From Agrypnia vestita (lineage: Eukaryota > Arthropoda > Insecta > Trichoptera > Phryganeidae): a stretch of 64,000 nt of DNA. The stretch lies in contig JADDOH010005024.1 in the NCBI GenBank assembly GCA_016648135.1, positions 1-64,000 of the forward strand, read 5' to 3'. The position numbers and the translations under genes are program-made. Under the pieces are notes generated by a model. It ran no database searches. It had not been told where the DNA came from and was given only the letters and a program-made list of their open reading frames with translations. Every line of letters starts with the position of its first letter. Position 1 is the first letter of the stretch. This document shows positions 44,688-56,219 of the stretch, piece after piece.

Positions 44688-46352
44688 CCAAAAATAGCAA
44701 TATTGGGATCTTAAGATTGTTATCCCAACACTTAATATATTAATAAATAAAAAACGAGATATAGGTATACGTCGGTGTTCGTCGTACTTAAGGCGATCGT
44801 CTAGCAGAATGAGCAAATTTCACCATTTTTTCTCATATCTTCTCTTTCGTTTTTTATCACATTTTTGTAGGGACATATCTAATTTAAAAAATTTATTCAT
44901 CAGGTTACATATATTTTAAATACGAATATCTTATTAAAATGTCATAAACTAAATTAAATAATTGATTAATAAATTACCAAACCTTCGATGTTTTAAAAAT
45001 GAAGAAAATTGCTCCACTTTGTGGGCCTTTTATGACTGAACGGCGCGTGAGATGTCTTTTTTATTCAATAATATTACAAAGTTAACGATTATCTTAAATT
45101 TGTAACAATTATAGAAAAATCTGTTAATACGTTTACATGCAATTTATGTTTTAAAAAATACTGTTTTTTAAAAATATTTTATTTTTTGTGGGTCTTTTTC
45201 AACTCTTTTTACATGATTGACAACTTTTTTACTTCAATAGTCGAAACAATAGATATTATAATTTTACAATAAAAACAAAAAAAAATTAAAATCTTTGTCT
45301 ATATTCCTGATTTTAGATATTTAATCAAGACGCAACGTATTTATGACATAATACGCAGTTCCTTGATTAAATAGCTAAAATCTGAAATCGAGAATAATTT
45401 TTTGATTTTTTTTGTATTAATTTTAAAATAAAAATGTCTAATCCTTTAATTTATTAAAGAAAAAAAGTTATAAACTATTTTAAAAGGATCGCAAAAAACA
45501 CACAAAAAATAAAAATAATTTAAAAACAGTATTTTTTAAAACATAAATTGCATGTAAACGTATTAACAGATTTTTCTATAATTGTAAAAAATTTAAGATA
45601 ATCGTCAACTTTGTAATATTATTGAATAAAAAAGACATCTCACACGCCGTTCAGTCATAAAAGGCCCACAAAGTGGAGCAATTTTCTTCATTTTTAAAAC
45701 ATCGAAGTTTTGGTAAATTATTAATCAGTTATATAATTTAGTTTGTGACATTTTAATAAGATATTCGTATTTAAAATATATGTAAACTGATGAATAAATT
45801 TTAAAATAAGATATTTCCATACAAAAATGTGATAAAAAACGCAAGAGAAGATATGAGAAAAAATGTTGAAATTTGCTCATTCTGCTAGACGATCGCCTTA
45901 AATAAGAAGACTTGTATATTTTCACATTACGTCTCTCAAGGTAAATACCTTTATCTGCTGTATCCGATATCTGCAATGCCTTTATAAAAGGGATTGATTT
46001 CTCTGGTGCCTTCTTGTCCAGGTAGTCTGGTCTGACAGCTTAAAACGGATTACCGAAATATCTATCGCAAACGTAACCTCACAATTCTCTTGTTTCGACT
46101 AAAATTACATGAAATAAGTACTTATTCTGTATTTAACGCTTATAGAATAAAGATTATTTCATATGTGATTAATTTCTTCTCCCACAGCGTCCTCGTATTT
46201 ATATTTTGACGTTTGACGGATAACCGTCATGTACTCTTTTCTCCCTCTCTCTCTCTCAAGTAGGTAGAAATCGAAAGAAACAAACACCGACGTATACCTA
46301 CGTGTCGATTATATATTTTTTATTCTCGTCTATTAAGTGTTGGATAACAGTC
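44688..46352. mobile_element. MITE M2, copy 1, split by a TTAA palindrome
   Basis: The left terminal region (TTATCCCAACACTTAATA..., ATAGGTATACGTCGGTGTTC) and the right one (AACACCGACGTATACCTACG ... TAAGTGTTGGATAACAG) are inverted repeats. The internal sequence (GCAAACGTAACCTCACAATT, TTTGACGTTTGACGGATAAC) matches the unbroken copy at 48776-49327. The left boundary is approximate. An unrelated 1106-bp element occupies 44792-45897. Confidence 0.7.
44792..45897. mobile_element. TTAA-flanked 1.1-kb near-perfect palindrome
   Basis: TTAA lies at both borders (44788-44791 and 45898-45901). The ends are GGCGATCGTCTAGCAGAATG and its exact complement. The arms (44792 to about 45329, and about 45362 to 45897) pair over roughly 535 bases with scattered mismatches and leave a loop of only about 30 bases. 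No protein is encoded, and frames of 60-83 codons are symmetric by-products. The empty target is visible in the sister MITE at 48878-48881. Confidence 0.85.
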
Positions 46353-47060
46353 AATAATGATCCGGATACTGTTCTAATAAATAGATAAAAAAAAACAATG
46401 CTTTTGATGCCATGCAAAACAGTGAAAATGGAGGCTGAAAACATTTAGAAGACGTGTATACCATATGTGTGGGGTATAAAAGCAAAGGCAGCACTAATAA
46501 AAAATTAAAAAACTGTTTTGAATTACTAATTTAAAAGGTACTGAATTGTATATTTTATGTATCTATCCCTTCCAAAATCACAGGATGTTTGCTATAATTA
46601 TGCTTGAATAATGCTTGAATTAAGTACATTATAAATTAGTAATTGTCGATGATTGCATTAATTTTTTTTAGTATACTGCTGTCTTTGCTTTTATTCCCCA
46701 TATATTTATATTTATGAATATACCTACTTTAACTTTTTTCTTTAAGTCCAGCATAAAGTATGAACGGAGTTATGACGTATAAAATAAATATTAAAAAAAA
46801 AAATTAGACCGGATAAAATACGGGAAGAAAAATTACATTTTAACCATCCAGTTTTTTTAAAAGCCGTTTTAAAATAAGAAGGTAGATCATGCTATATTCG
46901 GAGCACTCCTGGTGCAAAAAATTACACTGAATTTTTCCGGATGTTGCGTCATGCGACCTTCTGCAATTGTATATATTATATAATTGTATTGTATATAGAA
47001 ATCTACTCAAAAATCTAACACTAATACGTAATAAAATCTAACTATATTAAGTTAATTTAT
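46353..47060. other. AT-rich stretch; repeat piece at 46490-46690
   Basis: 46563-46660 shares TATCCCTTCCAAAATCA and AATTAGTAATTGTCGATGA-like blocks with 17175-17275. Nothing else was recognised. Confidence 0.35.
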
Positions 47061-47064
47061 CGCT

Positions 47065-47400
47065 ATCGCAGGGCTGCCAAACCACACATTTCCCGCAGAA
47101 GGTTATATTATACCAGGAGTACACATTTATTGAAGAGGTCTCAGCGGGACTAAATGCCCATTGGAATGTTTTATCACGCCTTTAAAGATATCGATCAGGG
47201 GCGGTGAAATATCGGAGGGGGCGTGACACGGGGAGAGACCGACACCCCTTCTGTCAACATGCATTCCTGGTAATGCCAATCGTTAGGAGGAAAAATCGTT
47301 CCAGGAAAAGTGACAGACTCCCGCGAAATTTGCGAAGAGGAGCGTTTTACCACGGAATATAATTTTTAAAAAGAGCTGCCGTGAAATGGGCGAATAATGT
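47065..47400. other. GC-richer single-copy-looking patch
   Basis: This 330-bp stretch (including TCAACATGCATTCCTGGTAA and AGGGGCGGTGAAATATCGG) differs in composition from its flanks and matches no repeat in the window. All frames are closed quickly. A non-coding regulatory element is possible but unproven. Confidence 0.3.
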
Positions 47401-48775
47401 AAAATGTACATAATTGTGTTTACTCTTAACGGAATTATGAACATTTTGGAAAGCATTTTGGTAAAAGAGAAATATAATGGTGTACAAGCTATTAGTGATG
47501 TAAATTTAGGATTGTTCGCAGTTTATTAATAAAGATAATGTTTGTAATGGATCTAAATTTGGTGGCTATTTTTGAATTTAAGTCTGTTGCACGATGCATT
47601 GATTTCATTAATATTGGTATTGATGTCATTTGAAAGTTGAGCAAAAGCTAAAAATAATTGAGGTCTTAATAATTAATCATTTTGTATTCTTCAATATTTC
47701 GAGAACAAATTTATTTGACTATTTTTTTTATACATGAATATGGGTTTTGTTCAAAATTAAAACAATTTGCATACTCAAATTTTTTTTTTTTTTTTAAATT
47801 TATTTATTGAGAATCCAATATTTTTTTTAAACTTGAAATCATTTACATTTTTTTGGAATTGCCACTCAACTAGCTCTTGGGCACGTTCCTGAGTGTCGAT
47901 GTAGTTTTGTAGCTGTGTAACAGTTATTTAAAATTATATGTCAAACATTAAAAGCATTATAACACATAAAAACTTAAAATAAATAATAATAAAAAAAACA
48001 AAAAACAAGGGAAAAAAGCAAAAATAAGAAAAATAATAAGTAAACACAACCTACATAGGATATAATAAATATATATGTTTTTTAGCAGGGAATTTGAAAT
48101 AATATAGTATATAAAGACATAAAAGTTATTTTATAGATGTAGAGTAGGTGTATCTCTATAGATATGTGTTAGCAGGTAAGTGAAATTATAAACAATCGTA
48201 TAAAATTTATTTTTGCAGATGTAGAGCAATTGGATTGTAATATACATAAGTACAAATAAAATATATAAGAAATATTTTAAAACCATAAACTATAACTAAT
48301 GACAATATTTGATGTCGTAATAAATGACATAAAAATTTAATCTATAACGTGGTATATTATACAGATCATTGAAAAGGAAATATGGTTATGGCTACAGAAT
48401 ATTAAATCACACTGAACTAAACCCCTTGTTTAGGCGAGGGCATCGGTTCGAGCGGAAGTATGTCCCCAGTCGCATGTATTAAAAAGACATTTATACTGCA
48501 GTTAAAGTATTTATTCTTGGGTAATTAAATCCATTAGTAAATAAAACGTATTTTTTATACTACACGAGTCTTTTCAAAAAAATAAATTTACGTTAGTTCA
48601 TCACGTCTATATATTTTGGTAATCTGTGACTTTCTTTTATACAAATTTGCTGAAAATAACTCTACTTTTTCCCCAAATAATACCAAGATTTTTAAAAATA
48701 ACTCTACATGTACTTAGAAGGCATTCCTCCAAACTTCGTCAAAATCTTATTTCTTTAGTGACAATCTATGCTATA
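47401..48775. other. AT-rich stretch without recognised genes
   Basis: It contains a T run at 47770-47795. No gene was recognised. Confidence 0.35.
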
Positions 48776-49327
48776 CTGAAAATACCAATATTGGGATGTG
48801 AGATCTTTATCCCAACATGTAATAGACGAAAATAATAAAAAAATAAACGAGACGTCGGAATTCGGTGTTTTTCGTACTTAAATAAGAAGATTTGTATATT
48901 TACATGTATATCTCTCAAAGTAAAAACCTTTATTTGCGATGTCCGATTTCTCCGGTCTGGTCCTACCCTCCGCCGCAAACGTAACCTCACAATTATCATG
49001 TTTCGACTAAAATTACATGAAATAAGTACTAACGCTGTATTTAAAGCTTATAGAAAAAAGATTATCTCATATGCACTTATTAATTTCTTCTTCCACAGCG
49101 ACCTGATGTAAAATTTTGGAAAAATCGTTATTGTCACGTTGGATCGTAGAAAAGATAAATATTGTTGGACTCTATTTATATTTGACGTTTGACGGATAAC
49201 TGTCGTGTACTTCTTTTTCCCTCTGACCACACCACCGACGTATACCTACGTCTCGTTTATTTTATTTTTATTTTCGTGTATTAAGTGTTGGGATAAAGAT
49301 CTGACATCCTAATTTTGCCATTTTCAG
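48776..49327. mobile_element. MITE M2, copy 2, uninterrupted
   Basis: Terminal inverted repeats of about 80-90 bp: CTGAAAATACCAATATTGGG... on the left, ending ...GCCATTTTCAG on the right. They contain AGATCTTTATCCCAACA and AATAAACGAGACGT on both sides. The interior shares GCAAACGTAACCTCACAATT and TTTGACGTTTGACGGATAAC with copy 1. It has no coding capacity. At 48878-48881 the TTAA that is occupied in copy 1 is empty. Confidence 0.75.
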
Positions 49328-50059
49328 AACAGCACAGAATATCTTTTAAGAGGTTCGATACTGTCCTAATTTTTAAAAACCATAATAGCTCTTTCTGGCT
49401 CAGGCGTTCTTGGCTTTCGCCTTTCAGCTTGGGGTGGATTAAAAATTTAGAAGTGCAGTAAGGGCTCTATATATTAGCCCCGTCACATCCCTCCCACCCT
49501 CGGAGCGGCGTCTTGCGCTGCACGTCTGTGACCCGCCCCGCCCGGCGGTCGGTAACCCTAAAAATGAGATTAACGATTTTCTGGAACTCAAAAAGATAAA
49601 TTTCAACATTTTGGAATAAACACGCCACAATCGTAGTATATTGATAGATTTCATTACCGTAGGCATGTAGATATACAGGGTTATTTGGAAAACGTTGATA
49701 ATCTCGCAGGACCATATTCCTGCCTTGATTATATGAGTCAAAAACGTTCAAACAGCCATGATAGCTATGGAGTTATGCAATATCAAAGTTTGCTTTTTTT
49801 TCTATATATTTCTGACTAGTACAGTAACTTATATTACGAATAATTCATTCGTTTCAATACAAGCTAAATAAAATGTTAAAAACCCTGCAGAAATTCGAAT
49901 TGGAATTGGAAGGTTTTTACTATTTTATTCGACTTGTTTTAAAGTGAATGAATTTTACATATTCGATATAAGTTACTTAAAAGTCCAACATTTTACAAAA
50001 AATATGTCAGAAATATTGAAAAAAAATGAAGCTTTAGATGTCGCGTATATATATTGATA

Positions 50060-51343
50060 TTAGGTCCTTACATATGAAATTGGCGTTTAGTATGGAAGGA
50101 ACATAAAGCCGATTTTTTTTTATTATAATATATTTATTTAATCAAAGTATATACCATTGCTATCTATGCACTTTTGCCATCTCATACGTAGTTCATCGAT
50201 CCCTTTACTAAAAAACCATTCGGACGGGAATCAATAAAATCTTTGAAGGCGGTTTGGACTGCCCCATCGGAGTTGAATTTTTTCCTTTGCAAGAAGTTAT
50301 CCAAATTTCGAAAAAAATGGTAATCTGTTGGGGCAAGGTCCGGAGAGTACGGTGGATGTCTTAGACATTCCAATTGAAGCTCCTCTAATTTGGTAGCCGT
50401 CTGTTGTGCAGTGTGTGGTCTAGCGTTATCATGAAGCAGCAGTGGCCTAGAGCGATTAACCAGCCTCGGTTGTTTAGCAGCTAGCTTTTCCATCATGGTT
50501 TGCAGTTGCTGACAATAGACATCTGCCGTAATCGCCTGGCCAGATTTAAGAAAGCTGTAGTGAACGACACCAACACTAGTCCACCAAACGCTCACAAGTA
50601 ACTTTTTTGGAGTCAATTTTCGCTTGGGGCATGGTTTGGCTGGTTCGGCAGGGTTCAGCCATTGCGATGAGCGCTTCCGATTATCGTACAGGATCCACTT
50701 TTCATCACAGGTAATGATTCGATTTAAAATCCCTTCATTATTGTGCCGGTTGAGTAATGCAACGCAGCAGTCAACGCGCGTTTGTTGATTTGCTTCACTC
50801 AATTCGTGAGGTACCCACCTTTCAAGCTTTTTCACCTTACCAATTTGCTTCAAGTGGATTAAAACAGTTTTATCACTAACACCGCAGCCTGCAGCTAACT
50901 CGGATGTGGTTTGCGATGGATCCGCTTCCACAATAGCCTTCAATTCTTCATTATCAACTTGGTCTCCGGCCGTCCACGGGGCTTGTTCTGCAGGTCGAAA
51001 TTTCCAGAACGAAAACGTTGGAACCAAAAACGCACTGTGTTTTCTTTTGCGGCACCGTCGCCATACACATCATTAATCCTTCGAGCCGTTTCTGCAGCAC
51101 TGGTGCCACGGTGGAACTCGTACTCGTAAATAACGCGATATTTCAAGTTTTTCATTTTGTAAACTGAGTGACGCAAAGAAAAAAACAATTGAGGAAAAAA
51201 CAAATGAATTATAATTTTCAAAACACAAATACATGAGTAAATAGCTGTATAAATTTGGATTTGGAATTCCTAACCAAAGAGAAGATATTTGAGATCAAAT
51301 TTGCCAGTACGGCAAAACGCCAATTTCATATGTAAGGACCTAA
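50060..51343 (-). mobile_element. mariner transposon, copy 1
   Basis: A 1284-bp element bounded by terminal inverted repeats of about 28 bp (TTAGGTCCTTACATATGAAA inward from both ends) and by the TA target duplication at 50058-50059 and 51344-51345. The length and ends are those of a full-length mariner. Its transposase reads on the minus strand. It sits inside a P1 palindrome. Confidence 0.9.
50138..51155 (-). pseudogene. mariner transposase, two 1-bp deletions
   Basis: Cut-and-paste transposase of the cecropia/Hsmar1-like mariner group. It shows N-terminal helix-turn-helix DNA-binding segments, the linker WVPHEL, and a catalytic DD34D triad in TCDEKW, HDNARPHTA and SPDLAPTDYH. It starts at ATG 51155-51153 and its natural stop would be at 50140-50138. 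Against copy 2 it lacks one A after RGRPETK (near 50959), which throws the N-terminal domain out of frame. It also lacks one T near 50214-50219, which scrambles the last residues (FLVKGSMNYV instead of the family's C-terminus). The catalytic core is otherwise open and still has Gln where copy 2 has a stop. It cannot make active enzyme. It differs from copy 2 by only two residues (V/A and A/T) over the part both share, so the insertions are recent. Confidence 0.9.
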
Positions 51344-51411
51344 TATTTGGTCATAATTAAAGCAGGAATATAGTCCTGCAAGATTATAAGAATTTTCTAA
51401 ATAACTCTGTA

Positions 51412-51975
51412 CACGAATAAAATACGTCTTGAAAATTAAAATATAGTAATTAATTTTAGAAAACAATTAATATTTAAACAATTGGTACAATTCAATATTG
51501 TTTTATACAACCGAATTTTGTTTTAAGTTTGCTAAGCAATGTTTAAATTATTTTATACAACCCTCATCAAAGTGTAATTAGCAAATAAACATAGGATTTT
51601 TTCATAGAAACGGATTAAGCTTTTCCCTTAATTTCTTATGGGAAAAATTCGTTTGCTGTGGTCCTGTTAGGTAAAAGTTCAAGGGTGTGGAATGGATAAA
51701 GTTAATTACACTAACTAATTTTAATTTATACAAATATTTGTATAATTAAAGATGAAAGATTTCCTCCCTAAACAAACTCGCCATTAAATTAACTACATGT
51801 CACTAAATGTATTTAAATATTCATGCTAAAATCGATTAAAAATGCGTTCAAACTAAAAAATGAGTTCTAAATAAAAAAATAATATAAAATCAATATCAAA
51901 CAATAATTTATTGTCTGTCTATCTGTTCGTCTGTAACTTCCATAATTTCATTCGAGTTCACGGTTAAAAAAACAA
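51412..51975. other. AT-rich stretch between the mariners
   Basis: No gene was recognised. Confidence 0.35.
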
Positions 51976-52070
51976 ATTAAACGGGCGGAGATGGGACGTG
52001 AACCCCGGGCTAGCAAACTCGAACCGGCCGCTCTGCGCATGATGCTACCGCTGCCTCTCCGTAGACAGCC
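51976..52070 (-). repeat. Possible tRNA-derived SINE head, family 5
   Basis: The minus strand reads GGAGAGGCAGCGGTAGCATC, then a B-box-like GGGGTTCACGTCCC, and closes with ATCTCCGCC, which pairs with the GGAGA start as an acceptor stem would. It is followed by an A/T-rich stretch. Only one copy is seen, so the call is tentative. Confidence 0.4.
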
Positions 52071-52729
52071 AAAAAGATGCTTTAAATATATACGAGGTCT
52101 CAGTAATGACGCGAACCAAACATACCTCATCATCATCATTTTAGACGGGTTTCAGCTAGTATGACTTAATAATATTGTAGGTCAATTGGTCATGCATTGA
52201 ACAATAATATTTTTCTACGAATAAAATTTTTAATAACCCCGGCAAAACTTAAATGCTCGAAAGAAAGTAAACTCGAGACATCTGGCGACGTATTACTGTA
52301 TTTTATGTAAAATATATTCCGCCCTCTTTCCGGCCAAGTTAATCTTGGCGTTAATGATTTCATTTTCAATTAATCAATGTTATCTTTGAAACAGGCACAA
52401 ATGAAAAATTGTGTACTTCGGTATGTCCTGTTAACTACGAGATATTAATAATATTACCGGATCCGCGCGTTCGTCTTGAAGACAAATATGTTCGTGTTTC
52501 GACGAAGCTTTCAAATATCGTGATCCAATTCTCGATTGTCGTTAATTATTATAAAGTCATAAAAACGCCCTTAACTTTTTAAGAAATCGATAGAAATATG
52601 AATATATTTTTAAATTTTACATTTATTTATTTTGTACATAACATTTACATTACAAACATAAATTTTTATCGTAAATGTTATAAATGACTAAGAAATATAT
52701 AAGCAACATAAACAAATATTAAACACAGA
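52071..52729. other. AT-rich stretch without recognised genes
   Basis: It contains a short (ATC)n run at 52126-52140. Nothing else was recognised. Confidence 0.35.
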
Positions 52730-53226
52730 ATGTTAGTAAACTTAATAAAAACCACTACCAGATTTACGGTCTACCGGTTTCGAGACGTACCCGTCTCTTT
52801 GTCAGGACCAACACTATACACTATATAATTTAGACATTTTTTATATTAGAGAGGCGGTGAATAAGAGTACCTCTCATTAATAACCAAATTAATTTTCCAT
52901 ATAGCCCTTTGTTTAATTTAACGTTCACAAAATATGTGGTAACACCCACTTTAGACCCCGCCCCCTCTCACTCTCTCTCGTTAGATTCCTGAATTGTTCA
53001 GTAGGCTATAATCAGTGCACGCTTGTCTCTGACAAGATTAACACGAATGTGATCAATAGTGGTGATAGTTTAACAATGCTTTGGTTGGGGTGTATAGTTT
53101 TGTGAATATAGTAGTGTAGTGTTGGTCCTGACGAAGAGACGGGTACGTCTCGAAACCGGTAGACCGTAAATCTGAAAGTGGTTTTTACTAAGTTTACTAA
53201 CATTCTGTTATAAAAGTTAATGCTTT
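52730..53226. mobile_element. Fold-back element F2, copy 2, with an inverted inner segment
   Basis: Same inverted ends as 40160-40640, with CTGAC(A/G)A...GAAACC motifs on the minus strand (about 52778-52806) and plus strand (about 53129-53157). Segment B (CAAATTAATTTTCCATATAG on) keeps its orientation relative to the ends. Segment A now follows it and is inverted (GTTAGATTCCTGAATTGTTC ... TAACAATGCTTTGG). A novel piece at 52820-52885 is absent from copy 1. Confidence 0.7.
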
Positions 53227-53254
53227 AAATATTAATAATATTAAAAATATTAAA

Positions 53255-53535
53255 CATATTATTCATTCATTCATATCAAAGGTGTAGGAAAATCCCGCTT
53301 CGGAAAACCCTCTCAGAGACATAGAACAGATCAATTTCCAGAGTGATATTGTTCAGTATAGCAGTAGCTCTTCCAACAGGCATAACCATTTGCAGGTTGG
53401 TCCTGTATATTGGAATGTGAAACAATCTATGCTGATTTTTTTAATTGTTGCTTTTGTTTTTAAACCTCATATATAACGAATAATTTATTTTATGTACTCT
53501 GGAATTGCCAATAATAAAGATTTTATTTGAAAGTG
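53255..53535 (+). repeat. Dispersed repeat R2, copy 2, with poly-A signal
   Basis: GGTGTAGGAAAATCCCGCTTC and TGGAATGTGAAACAATCTATG match 31478-31610. It runs on to AATAAAGATTTTATTTG, a retrotransposon-like 3' end. Confidence 0.5.
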
Positions 53536-53964
53536 TATTTTTAGTTTGTTTTTAAATCGAAGACAACATGTTCATTACATCAAGGTTAACGGTAGTTTGA
53601 CATATTTAGTACACCGACTTCACACACACCCTATACGTTTCGAATAAAATATCCGGTCCTTTCGATACCTAAATATTTTCATTACATGTTAGTAAAAACA
53701 GAAATAGGAAACTGAAAAACCATTGTATTAAAAAATAGGAATTATAATGACCGACGTGAAATATTATTGAATATCGTCATCTGTCACCATCCATCTGAGG
53801 TTTAAAAAAGTGTGGAATATGTTTTACATTAAACGTGTTTCTTTATCTATATTACATTCAAGGGTATGCAATGAATATGCCACATCCTTTATATACCTAC
53901 CTATAATTTTCATCTTTTATATACCTATAATTCTCATTATTTGTTAACTTAGATTAAACTACCA

Positions 53965-54200
53965 ATACTTAACTATTTAAAAAATCTAACATAGGAATTC
54001 TTTTGTAATTCATAATTTTTGTTCTATTGATATAAATTTTTCCTTTGTAAGTGATAATCCCTCACCAAACACAAGAACCTTGATTCGCTTTGGTGAGGTA
54101 TAACATATTAATTAATTTGATTATTAATATCTATTAGTTACCGTTGTTGTAAAAAAATAATATATATTTATCTATTAAATAAATAGAAAAAATATCTATA
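53965..54200 (+). repeat. Dispersed repeat R3, copy 1
   Basis: CACAAGAACCTTGATTCGC, GTGAGGTATAACATATTAAT and TAGTTACCGTTGTTGTAAAA recur with small changes at 61510-61620. Confidence 0.5.
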
Positions 54201-54234
54201 TATGTATTTATATGGGTTTTACAATATGGCAAGT

Positions 54235-54310
54235 AACTTTCCTTGCGAGCAATTGTGTGGCGAGGAAATTTCCTGGCGAGCAATTGTAGGCGAGCAATTG
54301 CAGCCAGAAA
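54235..54310. repeat. GCGAGCAATTG direct repeats
   Basis: GCGAGCAATTG occurs three times and GCGAGGAAATTTCC once within 75 bp, at irregular spacing. Confidence 0.6.
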
Positions 54311-54746
54311 TTTTCCGCACACCGGGAAATAAATATGTACTGAATAGTTGTTTTTGAAATAACTTTATATCTGATATAGGTTTGGAAATACAATCATTAA
54401 TAATTTTGTATTTATTTAATTTTAAATGAACCCAAACGTAATAAATAATCTCGTATGCACGTTCGGATAAGCTCTGTTAGCAATTTCGGTTTACGTTGTG
54501 TCGGAAAGTTTGCTGTTCCCGTTTGGCAATCGATATCTAATTATAAAGTTGAAACCGAGCACATGGAGCCTCATCCCTAATGTACACAATCACAATGGCG
54601 GGAACTGCTATCACGAGTCATGAATTCAGGCGATACTGTTTTAATATTCCATGAAAATTTTGAATTTGAATTCCCTAAAGTAATAGCTTGTCTAGTATAT
54701 GTTTACACATACCCAACACGTACCCACTTTCGATTCTACGTTTTTA

Positions 54747-56033
54747 TTAGGTCTTTACATATGAAATTGGCGTTTTGCCATACTGGCAAATTTGATCTCA
54801 AATATCTTCTCTTTGGTTAGGAATTCCAAATCCAAATTTATACAGCTATTTACTCATGTATTTGTGTTTTGAAAATTATAATTCATTTGTTTTTTTCCTC
54901 AATTATTTTTTTCTTTGCGTCACTCAGTTTACAAAATGAAAAACTTGAAATATCGGGTTATTTACGAGTACGAGTTCCACCGTGGCACCAGTGCTGCAGA
55001 AACGGCTCGAAGGATTAATGATGTGTATGGCGACGGTGCCGCAAAAGAAAACACAGTGCGTTTTTGGTTCCAACGTTTTCGTTCTGGAAATTTCGACCTG
55101 CAGAACAAGCCCCGTGGACGGCCGGAGACCAAAGTTGATAATGAAGAATTGAAGGCTATTGTGGAAGCGGATCCATCGCAAACCACATCCGAGTTAGCTG
55201 CAGGCTGCGGTGTTAGTGATAAAACTGTTTTAATCCACTTGAAGCAAATTGGTAAGGTGAAAAAGCTTGAAAGGTGGGTACCTCACGAATTGAGTGAAGC
55301 AAATCAACAAACGCGCGTTGACTGCTGCGTTGCATTACTCAACCGGCACAATAATGAAGGGATTTTAAATCGAATCATTACCTGTGATGAAAAGTGGATC
55401 CTGTACGATAATCGGAAGCGCTCATCGCAATGGCTGAACCCTGCCGAACCAGCCAAACCATGCCCCAAGCGAAAATTGACTCCAAAAAAGTTACTTGTGA
55501 GCGTTTGGTGGACTAGTGCTGGTGTCGTTCACTACAGCTTTCTTAAATCTGGCCAGACGATTACGGCAGATGTCTATTGTCAGCAACTGCAAACCATGAT
55601 GGAAAAGCTAGCTGCTAAACAACCGAGGCTGGTTAATCGCTCTAGGCCACTGCTGCTTCATGATAACGCTAGACCACACACTGCACAACAGACGGCTACC
55701 AAATTAGAGGAGCTTCAATTGGAATGTCTAAGACATCCACCGTACTCTCCGGACCTTGCCCCAACAGATTACCATTTTTTTCGAAATTTGGATAACTTCT
55801 TGTAAAGGAAAAAATTCAACTCCGATGGGGCAGTCCAAACCGCCTTCAAAGATTTTATTGATTCCCGTCCGAATGGTTTTTTTAGTAAAGGGATCGATGA
55901 ACTACCTATGAGATGGCAAAAGTGCATAGATAGCAATGGTACATACTTTGATTAAATAAATATATTATAATAAAAAAAAATCGGCTTTATGTTCCTCCCA
56001 TACTAAACGCCAATTTCATATGTAAGGACCTAA
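54747..56033 (+). mobile_element. mariner transposon, copy 2
   Basis: A 1287-bp element with terminal inverted repeats (left TTAGGTCTTTACATATGAAA, right complement TTAGGTCCTTACATATGAAA) and TA at 54745-54746 and 56034-56035. It is oriented opposite to copy 1, so the two 5' ends face each other across 3.4 kb. Confidence 0.9.
54936..55955 (+). pseudogene. mariner transposase with a single premature stop
   Basis: A DD34D transposase that would catalyse cut-and-paste transposition at TA sites. The start is ATG 54936 (MKNLKYRVIY); the natural length is 339 residues with a stop at 55953-55955. The segments in order are paired helix-turn-helix regions in roughly residues 1-105, WVPHEL at 114-119, and catalytic Asp151 (TCDEKW), Asp243 (HDNARPH) and Asp278 (SPDLAPTDYH). 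The last two are separated by 34 residues. Codon 290 is TAA (55803-55805) where copy 1 has CAA, a single C-to-T change, and the frame continues unbroken afterwards. All three catalytic residues lie before the stop, but about 50 C-terminal residues are lost. The frame is otherwise clean, which points to recent insertion. Confidence 0.9.
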
Positions 56034-56219
56034 TATTACTAAGTAGTATGTAATTCCTTACTTATTAGGTTATTTTACTTTATTTCTTCGTTGCGTTGAT
56101 TTGTGAATGTATGTAGGTAAAATCTCGCTGTAATAAATCCAAAAGTAATGAAATTTTCAGAAAAGCTTTTTGACGGATTAGATGATTTTTCATACTATAT
56201 TGGCGATGTCTCGTCCTTA

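Larger units (their letters stand above)
49674..51411. mobile_element. P1-type palindrome containing a mariner
   Basis: The left end, TACAGGGTTATTTGGAAAAC, and the right end, complement GTACAGAGTTATTTAGAAAA, are inverted. Both arms carry GCAGGA(A/C)(T/C)ATATTCCTGC-like and GGTCATAATT/TATGAGTC blocks. The mariner at 50060-51343 lies in the right arm, so the palindrome was there first. Confidence 0.7.

Noticed and set aside
11500..49560. Homology between the GC patches at 11.5 and 49.5 kb
   Set aside because: Only short G-rich strings and GGATGTGACG match; this is not enough to call a shared repeat.
54915..54935. Upstream start for the mariner transposase
   Set aside because: The upstream in-frame codon is TTG; the ATG at 54936 gives the normal family N-terminus.
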